Shown here in pieces: positions 6,945 through 13,438 of a stretch of 13,438 nt of DNA; position 1 is the first letter of the stretch; every line of letters starts with the position of its first letter. The translations under genes were made by a program, and so were the position numbers. Source of the DNA: an uncultured Selenomonadales bacterium (GTDB taxonomy: Bacteria > Bacillota > Negativicutes > Selenomonadales > Selenomonadaceae); the NCBI GenBank assembly GCA_937877545.1, contig CALFJE010000031.1, positions 1 through 13,438 on the forward strand, in the 5' to 3' direction. The notes under the pieces are model-generated. The model saw nothing but the letters and a program-made list of their open reading frames with translations, was not told the DNA's origin and made no database searches.

Positions 6945-6981
6945 AACAGCTTTTCAAAGTGTCGAATTTTCCCAAGGGGTT

Positions 6982-7926
6982 TCAATGAAAAAAAGCAGGA
7001 AAAAGATTTGAATATATCTCCTTGAGTCCGCGCAGGTTCAGCGAATGCGACACCTCGACTATCGCGGGCGGCAAATTGTTTTTTGTCAGGCGCGGAAAGT
7101 TTTCGTCGACCGTGAAGCTCATCGTCTCCGCCAATCGATATGACGGCTCGTCGTACTCCTCGCGCTCCACATAGCCCGCTTGGAACAGCAAGACATCAAA
7201 TCTCTGCGCGGAGGACGGATTTTGATTCAACAGCCCCGCCAACTCTTTGACTAGGGAATTCAACGTGAAGCCCGCGCCCGACGTTTTAGCCAATCGATAA
7301 ATCACAAGCTCGCCGACTCGTTCCAGCGAAAGTTGCTCCAGCGAGGGTATGCGAACTTTTTCAGCCTGCTCCATGACCGTTTTTATCTCGTACCACATCT
7401 CGCCGTAGGAAAAATCTTGGTGTTCCTTGAGTGCGCCCGTCCAGCCTGCCACTGCCTCTTTGAGCGGACGACCTGCCTCAATCTGCCCGCGCAGAAACAA
7501 CAATTCGCCGATTAAGCCGCGTTGTCGCTCCTCGGAGAGCAAATCGTTACTAGCGGCGGCGAACAGATTCTGCCAATGCTTATATCGTTGCCAAAACTTT
7601 TTCAACGCCTCCGATTCGTCACGGGCATCCTCGGCGGCGGCAAGCAAATCGCGACACATCTCCACGAAAACTGCCGTCTCATTCTCCGACAGCAAGCTCA
7701 GCGTCAAATTAAAACGCCCGTCCTTACGCCGCCTTTGGTTTATCTCGACGGTTTTGGACGACGGCGGAAGCTTTACCTCATGCCGACTTGAAATCAATAG
7801 CGTCCGCCTCAAGCCGGCATCGTAACCGATATGACACTCAAGCGGAGCCGTGTCGACGAACGTATAGCCGCGCTCAAGCCGCAACGTGTTTTCCCATTGC
7901 CCGCGCAGATTTTCAAAGTCTGTCAT
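6982..7926 (-). CDS. PD-(D/E)xK nuclease, DUF4420-like restriction component
   Basis: 314 aa. The C-terminal half carries the catalytic set expected for a PD-(D/E)xK restriction-type nuclease: a helix with GLIGELLFL (E141), then HQDF (D171) and YEIKT (E180, K182). The N-terminal half is beta-rich and resembles proteins annotated as PD-(D/E)XK motif proteins beside Z1 and MORC-type ATPase genes. It probably cleaves DNA as the endonuclease subunit of the cluster. The start ATG 7926 overlaps the Z1 stop by 4 bp (ATGA) and is preceded by GAGGAGGG (7943-7936) with a 9-nt spacer, so the two are translationally coupled. Its first codons (MTDFEN) nearly match those of the Z1 gene. All catalytic residues are present. 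Confidence 0.85.
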   Translation of the reverse strand: MTDFENLRGQWENTLRLERGYTFVDTAPLECHIGYDAGLRRTLLISSRHEVKLPPSSKTVEINQRRRKDGRFNLTLSLLSENETAVFVEMCRDLLAAAEDARDESEALKKFWQRYKHWQNLFAAASNDLLSEERQRGLIGELLFLRGQIEAGRPLKEAVAGWTGALKEHQDFSYGEMWYEIKTVMEQAEKVRIPSLEQLSLERVGELVIYRLAKTSGAGFTLNSLVKELAGLLNQNPSSAQRFDVLLFQAGYVEREEYDEPSYRLAETMSFTVDENFPRLTKNNLPPAIVEVSHSLNLRGLKEIYSNLFPAFFH

Positions 7927-10289
7927 TCCTCAATGCCCTCCTCGCTGCCGACCGCGTTTATCACAAAATCAGCGGTTTTGATTTGCGACTCGTCGACGGC
8001 AGGATTTACGGCGGGGAAGCCGATACCCACCGCGAATAAAACTTTAGGCAGAGTGCTCACGCTTGGAGCCTCGATTTTCGGTTGCACGGCGTAGAGAATC
8101 AGCAACGGGTTACGTTCGGGAATCAGATACGCGACGGCGGGCAATTCTTTGCCTTTATTCTTTGCGTCGGCGTAGAATTTATGTTCGACCTCCGCAACCT
8201 CTTCAGCCGTCAAGCCGACTTGAGCAATCTCGCGCCCGATTAAGCGCAATTTCGTCCCGCTCAAGCTGATTTGGTCTTCCGTTACCAAAAATTTCCGCAC
8301 GACCGGTTTAATAACAATTTGTCTGCCCCCAACCGTCAGTTCGCCGTAAGTGTCGCCTTCGCCTTCGGGTATCAGCACGTCCCACGGCTTATCGTCCATC
8401 TTCGTCATTATGTATTCGCCGAGCGGCTGTCCTTGGAATTTTTGTTGCCACAAGCCGACGTGGAACCTCAAAACCAATTCGGCGACGCGAGCCTTGGGTA
8501 TGCCGCGCCAAAGATTTTTCCCGTCAAGCTTTGCAAAGTTGCTCAGCCCGTCCGTGAAGTCTTGAATCAGCATTTTGTTCGCCGCCAAAATATCTGCGTT
8601 GTTGACGAGGCGCGGCGTTTCGATAAAGACTTTATTTAGCGCGACGGGGCGTTTGACGGCGACACCGTAACGCATTTTATTTCGTGCGGTAATTTCCAAC
8701 GTGTCGGGGTGGCGACGGACTTTGAGACCGAAATCCTTAGGCGTCCTGCCCAAATCGCTCATGAAACTTATTTCGCGCTTCAGCTCGGCAGATACGTCGG
8801 CGATGTAACCGTACCAGTCGATTATCTCCTGCGAAGTCCACAAGCGACACAAATCGTCGTAATTCGGGCGGTATCCGAACCAGCGTCCCATTTGCATGAG
8901 CGTATCGTAGGCTTTGGAGTTGCGATAGAAATACGTCACGCACAACCCCGCCAACGTCAAGCCGCGTGAAAAGCTGTTGCCGCCAATCGCTATGACGCGC
9001 AACCCGTCGGGATTTTGTTCGTAGCTGAAAGAATGTTCACCATTGGAATTACGCAATCCGACTTCCACGGGCTCGACTGCCGCACGCAGATAGTCGCGCA
9101 GGATTTTTTCCCAAGGCACTCCGCCAAGTTTTTCAAGCCCGTACTTATCGAAGACTCCGCGCAGGTTTTTAATGTAGCGGCTTTCCTTTTCCGCCTCGGC
9201 AACGGGCAAAGTGGCATAGGCACGCAAGGCGTTGACGACTTCGTTAAGGCGCGTGTTGACGAGGTCATAAATCTGCGCGTGAACGCTTTTAAATCGGCTG
9301 ACATGAATCAGCATGGTGCGATGACTTTTGGACTCGCCGCGCAGGTCGCGAATGGCATTGACTAGCAGGAAGTAATCCATAGCCTCACAGAGGCTTTCGG
9401 GCAGACGTTTGACGCGCAAGTTGATTCGGTGATTTTTTGGGAAGTAAAGCTCCACATCGGGGCAAGCGGCGGGCTCAATCTGAACGAGGAAATTTTTATA
9501 ATCGCCGCCGAAGATTTTATCGGCACCAATGTAATTGCTCGGCACGTCCAGCGAATAAATAAAATCCCTCGGAAACAGGTCGTCGTTGAGCATTCCCTGT
9601 TCGTCGAAGGGATTGATAAAGATGTTCGCGAAGGGCGTCGCAGTCACGCCGATATACGTCGTTTGATTGAACAGGCTTAGAATCGTGCGTATGCAATTGT
9701 TTATGGCGGTAGGCTCCTCGTCGGCGTCGCGGGTGTTCACGGAGGCGTTATCTGCCTCGTCATCCAAGAGCAGGAGCGGATAGGCGATTGTATTTTTGCC
9801 GAAGTCGAAAGATTGTTTCAGCCACGCGATGAGGTTGTCCAGGATACGTTTATTCTTTTTGACGACGAAAAGGACGGTACCGTTTAAGTTCTTCAATCCA
9901 AGTGAGAGGTTATCTAACGTCGTGCTGCGGAAGTCGGCATTAACGGAGGTGAATTGCGCGATACTCTTTTTCTGCCCGTACTTTGCTACGCCGACGGCTT
10001 TACTTTTCATGACGGCTTTGGACAAAAAAATTTGGCTTTCACGCCCGGCGAATTCCAAATCTAAACGCGCTTGCGTTTGACGGCGGAGGTCTTCAAGCGT
10101 ACCGGTCAGGACGATAATGATTTTATAGCCGGCGTCGGCAGCCTTCGCGCAGAGGGCGGTATAGTTCGCAGTCTTGCCCGATTGCACTTCGCCGATAATC
10201 AAGCCGCGTCTTGCGAAGGCGTCCTTGGAACGCGGGTCGCCCATGAGATCGAGAATCTTATCCGTGGTGACGTTTAGGGCGGCTGTCAA
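7923..10289 (-). CDS. Z1-domain SF2 helicase-like protein, C-terminal part after an in-frame stop
   Basis: Up to 788 aa containing the whole NTPase core: Walker A GEVQSGKT (10193-10170), Walker B region LLLLDDEADNASVN, TATPFANI, then the Z1 signature SFSRGLTLAGL (about 8975-8943) and QMGRWFGYR. Z1 proteins are superfamily II-like ATPases of restriction-modification clusters, thought to translocate on or remodel DNA for an associated nuclease. The frame is open from the TGA at 10347; TTG 10289 is only the first possible start and has no Shine-Dalgarno site. Conserved family sequence (RYEKYL, then DKNWS and VTTDKILDLMGDP) lies on both sides of that TTG, showing that the true N terminus is further upstream in the 10631-10347 piece. 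It ends with ATGA overlap into the nuclease gene. Confidence 0.85.
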   Translation of the reverse strand: MTAALNVTTDKILDLMGDPRSKDAFARRGLIIGEVQSGKTANYTALCAKAADAGYKIIIVLTGTLEDLRRQTQARLDLEFAGRESQIFLSKAVMKSKAVGVAKYGQKKSIAQFTSVNADFRSTTLDNLSLGLKNLNGTVLFVVKKNKRILDNLIAWLKQSFDFGKNTIAYPLLLLDDEADNASVNTRDADEEPTAINNCIRTILSLFNQTTYIGVTATPFANIFINPFDEQGMLNDDLFPRDFIYSLDVPSNYIGADKIFGGDYKNFLVQIEPAACPDVELYFPKNHRINLRVKRLPESLCEAMDYFLLVNAIRDLRGESKSHRTMLIHVSRFKSVHAQIYDLVNTRLNEVVNALRAYATLPVAEAEKESRYIKNLRGVFDKYGLEKLGGVPWEKILRDYLRAAVEPVEVGLRNSNGEHSFSYEQNPDGLRVIAIGGNSFSRGLTLAGLCVTYFYRNSKAYDTLMQMGRWFGYRPNYDDLCRLWTSQEIIDWYGYIADVSAELKREISFMSDLGRTPKDFGLKVRRHPDTLEITARNKMRYGVAVKRPVALNKVFIETPRLVNNADILAANKMLIQDFTDGLSNFAKLDGKNLWRGIPKARVAELVLRFHVGLWQQKFQGQPLGEYIMTKMDDKPWDVLIPEGEGDTYGELTVGGRQIVIKPVVRKFLVTEDQISLSGTKLRLIGREIAQVGLTAEEVAEVEHKFYADAKNKGKELPAVAYLIPERNPLLILYAVQPKIEAPSVSTLPKVLFAVGIGFPAVNPAVDESQIKTADFVINAVGSEEGIEE

Positions 10290-10346
10290 CGTCGGTGACC
10301 AATTTTTATCGAGCCGAAGATATTTTTCGTAACGCGTCCGGAAAAA

Positions 10347-10631
10347 TCAATCAATGTCGCTCTTGGCTGTGTTGAGCCATTTTTTATGCCCGGCGGCTTC
10401 TTCGATACAAGCCTCCTCGTCCTCCATTTGCACGGTTAAACCTGCGCGGACGCTGCGGAGGATTTTATCAAAGTCGGCGTCGGAAACATTCTTGCCCAAA
10501 ATCGGAAGTATCTTTTTAACCTTATCGGCGGCGTCGAGAAGTTCGTCGTAAGTTGGCGGGCGTCCGAGCGGATTCGTCAAGCGAACGATGTTATCGAAGA
10601 CTAAGCCCTTTACGTTTTCAAAGTCAGTCAT
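10347..10631 (-). CDS. N-terminal piece of the split Z1 protein (94 aa)
   Basis: Starts at ATG 10631, which shares one base with the ATPase stop (TGATG) and follows AGGAGGAG (10648-10641) with a 9-nt spacer. A TTG one codon upstream is a worse start. The product is mostly helical and acidic (MTDFENVKG, PPTYDELLDAADK, EDEEACIEEAAGHKKWL) with no catalytic motif. I take it as the N-terminal helical region of the Z1 protein cut off by TGA 10349-10347 rather than an independent gene, because the downstream frame continues the same protein. If expressed alone it could still associate with the C-terminal piece. Confidence 0.75.
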   Translation of the reverse strand: MTDFENVKGLVFDNIVRLTNPLGRPPTYDELLDAADKVKKILPILGKNVSDADFDKILRSVRAGLTVQMEDEEACIEEAAGHKKWLNTAKSDID

Positions 10632-12088
10632 CAATCGGCACTCCTCCTAAATTCTGCTATCACTTGCGGATAATTCTTGAACGTGTCATCTTTGGCGAGG
10701 TTATCTAGCAGAGCATTGACTTCGTTTGGTAATAGCCCGTCGACGAACACCGATAGGATTTGCCGCGCCTCCTCTTCGGCGTACAGCGCGGGATTTTTTA
10801 TTTCAACGTCGCCGCCGCGCAGGTCTAACGTCATGCTGTTCAACGGTAGCGACGCCGCGATTAACTTCAGCAGGTTACGGAAATTTTGTTCGCACGCGGG
10901 GAATTTCTCAATCAGGCGCAAAAAAATAGGGTGCTTATCGTTAATCTCATACGTAATGCCGCCGTCGCGAGTCTTGAGGCGATTCCATACGTGATGAAAA
11001 TTTTTGTCGGTCTCCGCCTTGCCGCGCCAGATAAAGGCACCTTTGCTCCTTTCGGCGAGGTTTGCGATTATCGAATCAAAGCTTTGGCTGACGATAGCGG
11101 GCGGTACGGCGGTTGATTTTTTTACGTCGAGAACCCATAAGCTGTCGAAGGCGGGCGGAATGTCGATTTGGATTCGGGCGAGTTGCGAGAGCGTTTCTTT
11201 CCTTGCGCGCCGGAACCACGTCCCCCAAACAATCAGCCGTTTGTTGCGGTAGATGTAAAAGCCTTGATTACGTTGCAGGTCATTCGTCACGCCTAAAAGC
11301 TTATGGTCGGTCGCGCTTAGCTTTGACGGATAGGGAAGCATATAAGCAACGAATTTTATCGGCGGGCAACCTTCGATTCGGATTGCATCGTCGGGCATTG
11401 CCTGTGTATTTTTATGTATCAGAAACGGGTCGCTAGGTTCGACGCGCAGATTGTTCACGAGAATTGAAAGCTTTTTAAGACCGTCTTCGCCCGCTAAATA
11501 TCTGTGGAATACCAGCGATAAGTGATTGCGGACTTCGTTCATTTTTTCGGGCAAAAGTTTTTCTATGTTCGAGTTGTCTTGGAGCATACGATTCAGCTCT
11601 TGCCAAACGACGAACGTCCCGCTTGAAGAATTCTTTAACAGCTCAACCTTGGGGACAGAGTTTATTTCTTCGGGCGACAGTTCAATCAATGCCCAGAAAT
11701 TCAGTCGACGTATTTCGTTTAAATTCCAACACCGTGCAGATATATTGCCGTCCTTTTTCGAGACGACGGTAAGAATTTCGCATTGAGACAGCGAGGCAGT
11801 TTTCATTCCGAGTCCAAAGCGACCGAGGTCATTTTTATCGCGAGCGGCGAGGGGATTTATACTGCCGTATTTCATGGCACGAGTAAGTTCTTCGCTGTTC
11901 ATGCCGCAACCGTCATCGAGTATGGCGACATACCTTTCGATAGCGGAATAAAAAATTTCGACGCGAGAGGCTTGTGCCGCAATGCTGTTGTCGATAATGT
12001 CGGCGACGGCGGTCGGGAGTGAGTAGCCTATTGCGCGGGTAGATTCCATAATCGACGCAGCGTCGGGCGGGGTTTCGATAATTTTCAT
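10631..12088 (-). CDS. MORC/MutL-like GHKL ATPase of a restriction-modification cluster
   Basis: 485 aa from ATG 12088. The GHKL ATP-binding fold is complete: N-box AVADIIDNSI (27-36, with the Mg-binding Asn34), G1 DDGCGM (58-63) and G2 GRFGLGMKTAS (89-99). An S5-like second domain follows with NQGFYIYRNKRLIVWGTWF. The opening KIIETPPDAASIMESTRAIGYSL fits bacterial relatives of eukaryotic MORC ATPases found beside Z1 and DNA methylase genes. It likely dimerises on ATP and clamps DNA to license the Z1/nuclease step. GAGGAG (12105-12100) overlaps a GTG at 12100, which rules that start out in favour of ATG 12088 (11-nt spacer). It lies 15 bp after the methylase and couples to the Z1 gene by TGATG. 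Confidence 0.88.
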   Translation of the reverse strand: MKIIETPPDAASIMESTRAIGYSLPTAVADIIDNSIAAQASRVEIFYSAIERYVAILDDGCGMNSEELTRAMKYGSINPLAARDKNDLGRFGLGMKTASLSQCEILTVVSKKDGNISARCWNLNEIRRLNFWALIELSPEEINSVPKVELLKNSSSGTFVVWQELNRMLQDNSNIEKLLPEKMNEVRNHLSLVFHRYLAGEDGLKKLSILVNNLRVEPSDPFLIHKNTQAMPDDAIRIEGCPPIKFVAYMLPYPSKLSATDHKLLGVTNDLQRNQGFYIYRNKRLIVWGTWFRRARKETLSQLARIQIDIPPAFDSLWVLDVKKSTAVPPAIVSQSFDSIIANLAERSKGAFIWRGKAETDKNFHHVWNRLKTRDGGITYEINDKHPIFLRLIEKFPACEQNFRNLLKLIAASLPLNSMTLDLRGGDVEIKNPALYAEEEARQILSVFVDGLLPNEVNALLDNLAKDDTFKNYPQVIAEFRRSAD

Positions 12089-12103
12089 CGAGCGGGTCAC
12101 TCC

Positions 12104-13171
12104 TCAAATAATTTCGGCGAATAAATCTTGTTCATATCCAAATTTGACGTTGCAGGGAACGGATTCGTAGTTAATGCCCTCGAAAGTTTTCAGCACCGCC
12201 TCGAAAATAATTTTGGCAGCCGCGCAGGGAACAGCCATACCGATTTGGCGGCGGACACTTTCCTTAGAACCTTCAAAAATAAAATCGTCGGGAAAAGTCT
12301 GAAGCCGTGCACGTTCGCGATTGGTCAAAGCACGCGGCTCAGCGTAGTGGTAGATGTGCGTGCCACCGCCGCCATTGCCGGTCACGGTATAGGCGGGCTT
12401 ATCGGGGTCGAGTCGTCGGTAGATACTGCTGAACGTCGCCGCCTTAACATGAAGTTGCAATTCGGGCGGAATGTCTGCATTGAAGGCGTTCTGCCCGGGC
12501 TTGATGAATTTCAGCCTCTCGACGACGCTTTGAGCTTGCCGAGTTTTTTCGTGATTGGCAGCGTCGGCCGGTATCGGCGGATTCTCCAAAGCCTCCCGCG
12601 CAGATACAATCTTATTGAGCGGCTTGGGCGGGCGAAAGGATTTGTCAATGTCATTGCGGATGCCGACGACGATAATTCTGTGACGCGTCTGCGGAACGCC
12701 ATACTGCTCGAACTTGTACAGGTGCGGGAAGATTTTATAACCTGCGTCGCTGAAGCCGTTCAAGATCTGTCGCTGAGCGGAACCTTTATTCGCACTTGCG
12801 AGCCCGCGCACATTTTCCGCGACGAACCAAGCAGGCTGAAATTTTTTGAGCGCAGTAATCGCGTACCGGTAAAGCAAACCGTATTTGCCGTTCAAACCGG
12901 CGCGTTTACCGACAACGGAAAAATCGTTACAGGGGAAGCCGAACGCCAGCGCGTCAATGTCTTCGAGCGTATCAAAATCCAAATCGCGCACGTCGCCGCA
13001 AATCACGTTATCAGCGCAAATATTTTTCCTGTAAGTCGCGCAGGTTAAAGGGTCGAGGTCGTTCGCCCAAGCGTGAATAATTTTTATGTCGAACTCAATA
13101 TCGGCATGAAACGCGCCCCAAGCCAATCCGCCCGCGCCCGCGAACAGTTCGCCGAGCTTGAAAGTTTTCAC
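12104..13171 (-). CDS. DNA (cytosine-5-)-methyltransferase
   Basis: S-adenosylmethionine-dependent C5-cytosine methylase. In order: motif I ELFAGAGGLAWG near the N terminus, motif IV GFPCNDFS with the catalytic Cys (residue 81 from this start), motif VI ENVRGL, motif VIII QTRHRIIVVGIR, then a short target-recognition region, motif IX RALTNRERARLQTFP and motif X QIGMAVP. It would modify host DNA to protect it from the cluster nuclease; the target sequence cannot be read from here. The frame is open from GTG 13225 and has ATG 13213, but neither has a good ribosome binding site. GTG 13171 has AAAGGAT (13187-13181) at 9 nt and gives MKTFKLGELF, which resembles family N termini, so I use it. It is the first gene of the minus-strand operon. 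Confidence 0.92.
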   Translation of the reverse strand: MKTFKLGELFAGAGGLAWGAFHADIEFDIKIIHAWANDLDPLTCATYRKNICADNVICGDVRDLDFDTLEDIDALAFGFPCNDFSVVGKRAGLNGKYGLLYRYAITALKKFQPAWFVAENVRGLASANKGSAQRQILNGFSDAGYKIFPHLYKFEQYGVPQTRHRIIVVGIRNDIDKSFRPPKPLNKIVSAREALENPPIPADAANHEKTRQAQSVVERLKFIKPGQNAFNADIPPELQLHVKAATFSSIYRRLDPDKPAYTVTGNGGGGTHIYHYAEPRALTNRERARLQTFPDDFIFEGSKESVRRQIGMAVPCAAAKIIFEAVLKTFEGINYESVPCNVKFGYEQDLFAEII

Positions 13172-13247
13172 GTCGCTCAAATCCTTTCGCCCATATTTAA
13201 ATTCATTTAACATTTGATAGTGCACAGTAATTTACCTGCCCAAACGC

Positions 13248-13301
13248 TTTGAAAAAAATTTTGTTTGGGGTATTGACAAACAGGGATTTGGGGTGTATAT
13301 T
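13248..13301 (+). promoter_or_regulatory. Ribosomal RNA operon promoter with UP-like element
   Basis: TTGACA (13273-13278) is separated by 17 bp from TATATT (13296-13301): consensus -35 and near-consensus -10. An A/T-rich tract (A7 then T4, 13252-13262) sits where an UP element would lie. The 16S sequence follows about 94 bp downstream. The promoter is divergent from the methylase gene, and its upstream element reaches within about 80 bp of the chosen methylase start (25 bp of GTG 13225). I see no clear minus-strand promoter in 13172-13272. Confidence 0.9.
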
Positions 13302-13318
13302 GTGCAAGCTTGATTCAC

Positions 13319-13337
13319 GGGGCTCCTTGAAAACTGA
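13319..13337 (+). promoter_or_regulatory. boxA-like antitermination site in the rRNA leader
   Basis: GGGGCTCCTTGAAAACTGA resembles the Gram-positive rRNA leader boxA (GTTCTTTGAAAACT type) and lies between the promoter and 16S. In such leaders the Nus factors bind boxA to prevent premature termination. The match is partial. Confidence 0.5.
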
Positions 13338-13394
13338 ACAGTGCTAAAGCTAAATGTGCGGAAACACAATAGCGAGTCAGAAAAACTCAAAGAT

Positions 13395-13438
13395 TTTTTG
13401 GAGAGTTTGATCCTGGCTCAGGACGAACGCTGGCGGCG
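13395..13438 (+). rRNA. rrs: 16S ribosomal RNA, 5' end (cut by the window)
   Basis: GAGAGTTTGATCCTGGCTC and the following GGACGAACGCTGGCGGCG are the universal 16S 5' region in its Firmicutes form. The mature 5' end is placed at 13395 by aligning the AGAGTTTGATC block with E. coli numbering. Only about 44 nt are inside the window. Confidence 0.98.

Larger units (their letters stand above)
7923..10631 (-). pseudogene. Full Z1-domain gene interrupted by TGA at 10347-10349
   Basis: The two pieces (10631-10347 and 10346-7923) are in one frame. Without the TGA they give 902 codons plus the stop, about the length of intact Z1-domain proteins as I recall them. The 19 codons right after the TGA (FFRTRYEKYL...KNWSPTL) read as ordinary Z1 N-terminal sequence, so selection once acted through the stop. 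A TGG-to-TGA change at a Trp codon (ID-W-FFRTRY) is the simplest cause. ahbB, the methylase, the ATPase, the AIPR gene and the nuclease gene also end in TGA, so a reassigned code is unlikely. The rest of the frame shows no other damage, suggesting a very recent lesion, a sequencing error or tolerated reinitiation. Confidence 0.75.

Noticed and set aside
10347..10349. TGA reassigned to Trp, or read as selenocysteine
   Set aside because: TGA ends ahbB, the AIPR, nuclease, ATPase and methylase genes here, so a code-4 reading fails. I saw no bacterial SECIS-like hairpin just after the codon. Simple nonsense mutation or sequencing error is more likely.
12128..13048. 306-codon plus-strand frame opposite the methylase
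   Set aside because: It lies wholly antisense to a gene with all C5-methylase motifs and shows no recognisable domain. Long shadow frames are common in this codon usage.
13214..13251. Minus-strand promoter for the methylase (TTTTTC/TAAATT or TTGGGC/TATCAA)
   Set aside because: Both candidate pairs match the consensus poorly; neither is strong enough to annotate.

Overview
The window looks like a chromosomal segment of a Bacillota (Firmicutes) bacterium, most likely in or near the Negativicutes. This rests on strong AGGAGG-type ribosome binding sites, a housekeeping block of lon, engB and two Ahb-type (siroheme decarboxylase) genes, and a 16S rRNA 5' end of Firmicutes type at the right edge. 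The taxon is an inference; no marker here fixes the genus.

Left block, plus strand (1-4449). A truncated copy of the lon 5' end (1-152) precedes an intact lon (163-2484). A terminator-like hairpin, engB (2538-3152), a 99-bp tandem repeat built from the engB 3' end (3091-3452), ahbA (3501-3959) and ahbB (3973-4449) follow. A rho-independent terminator (4448-4480) closes the block.

Middle block, minus strand (4457-about 13171), read from right to left. It holds a C5-cytosine DNA methyltransferase, a MORC/MutL-like GHKL ATPase, a Z1-domain superfamily II helicase-like protein, a PD-(D/E)xK (DUF4420-like) nuclease and, after a 440-bp leader, an AIPR (abortive infection phage resistance) protein. 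The first four genes are tightly coupled by overlaps or a 15-bp gap. The set matches the MORC/Z1/methylase restriction-modification gene clusters described from comparative genomics. The likely division of labour is that the methylase marks self DNA, the ATPase, Z1 protein and nuclease form the restriction machinery, and AIPR adds an abortive or effector arm. The Z1 gene is interrupted by one in-frame TGA at 10347-10349. This splits a 902-codon reading frame into a 94-aa piece and a C-terminal piece of up to 788 aa, so the restriction arm may be broken, reinitiated or misassembled.

Right edge, plus strand (about 13248-13438). A strong rRNA promoter (TTGACA, 17 bp, TATATT, with an A/T-rich upstream tract), a boxA-like leader and the first about 44 nt of 16S rRNA lie head to head with the methylase gene. 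The defence cassette therefore sits between a heme-biosynthesis operon and an rRNA operon.

Odd structures beyond the genes: partial duplications at the outer ends of both lon and engB, a degenerate about 155-bp tandem repeat and a perfect 16-bp palindrome upstream of the AIPR gene, and terminators arranged so that minus-strand readthrough could run antisense across ahbB and ahbA.
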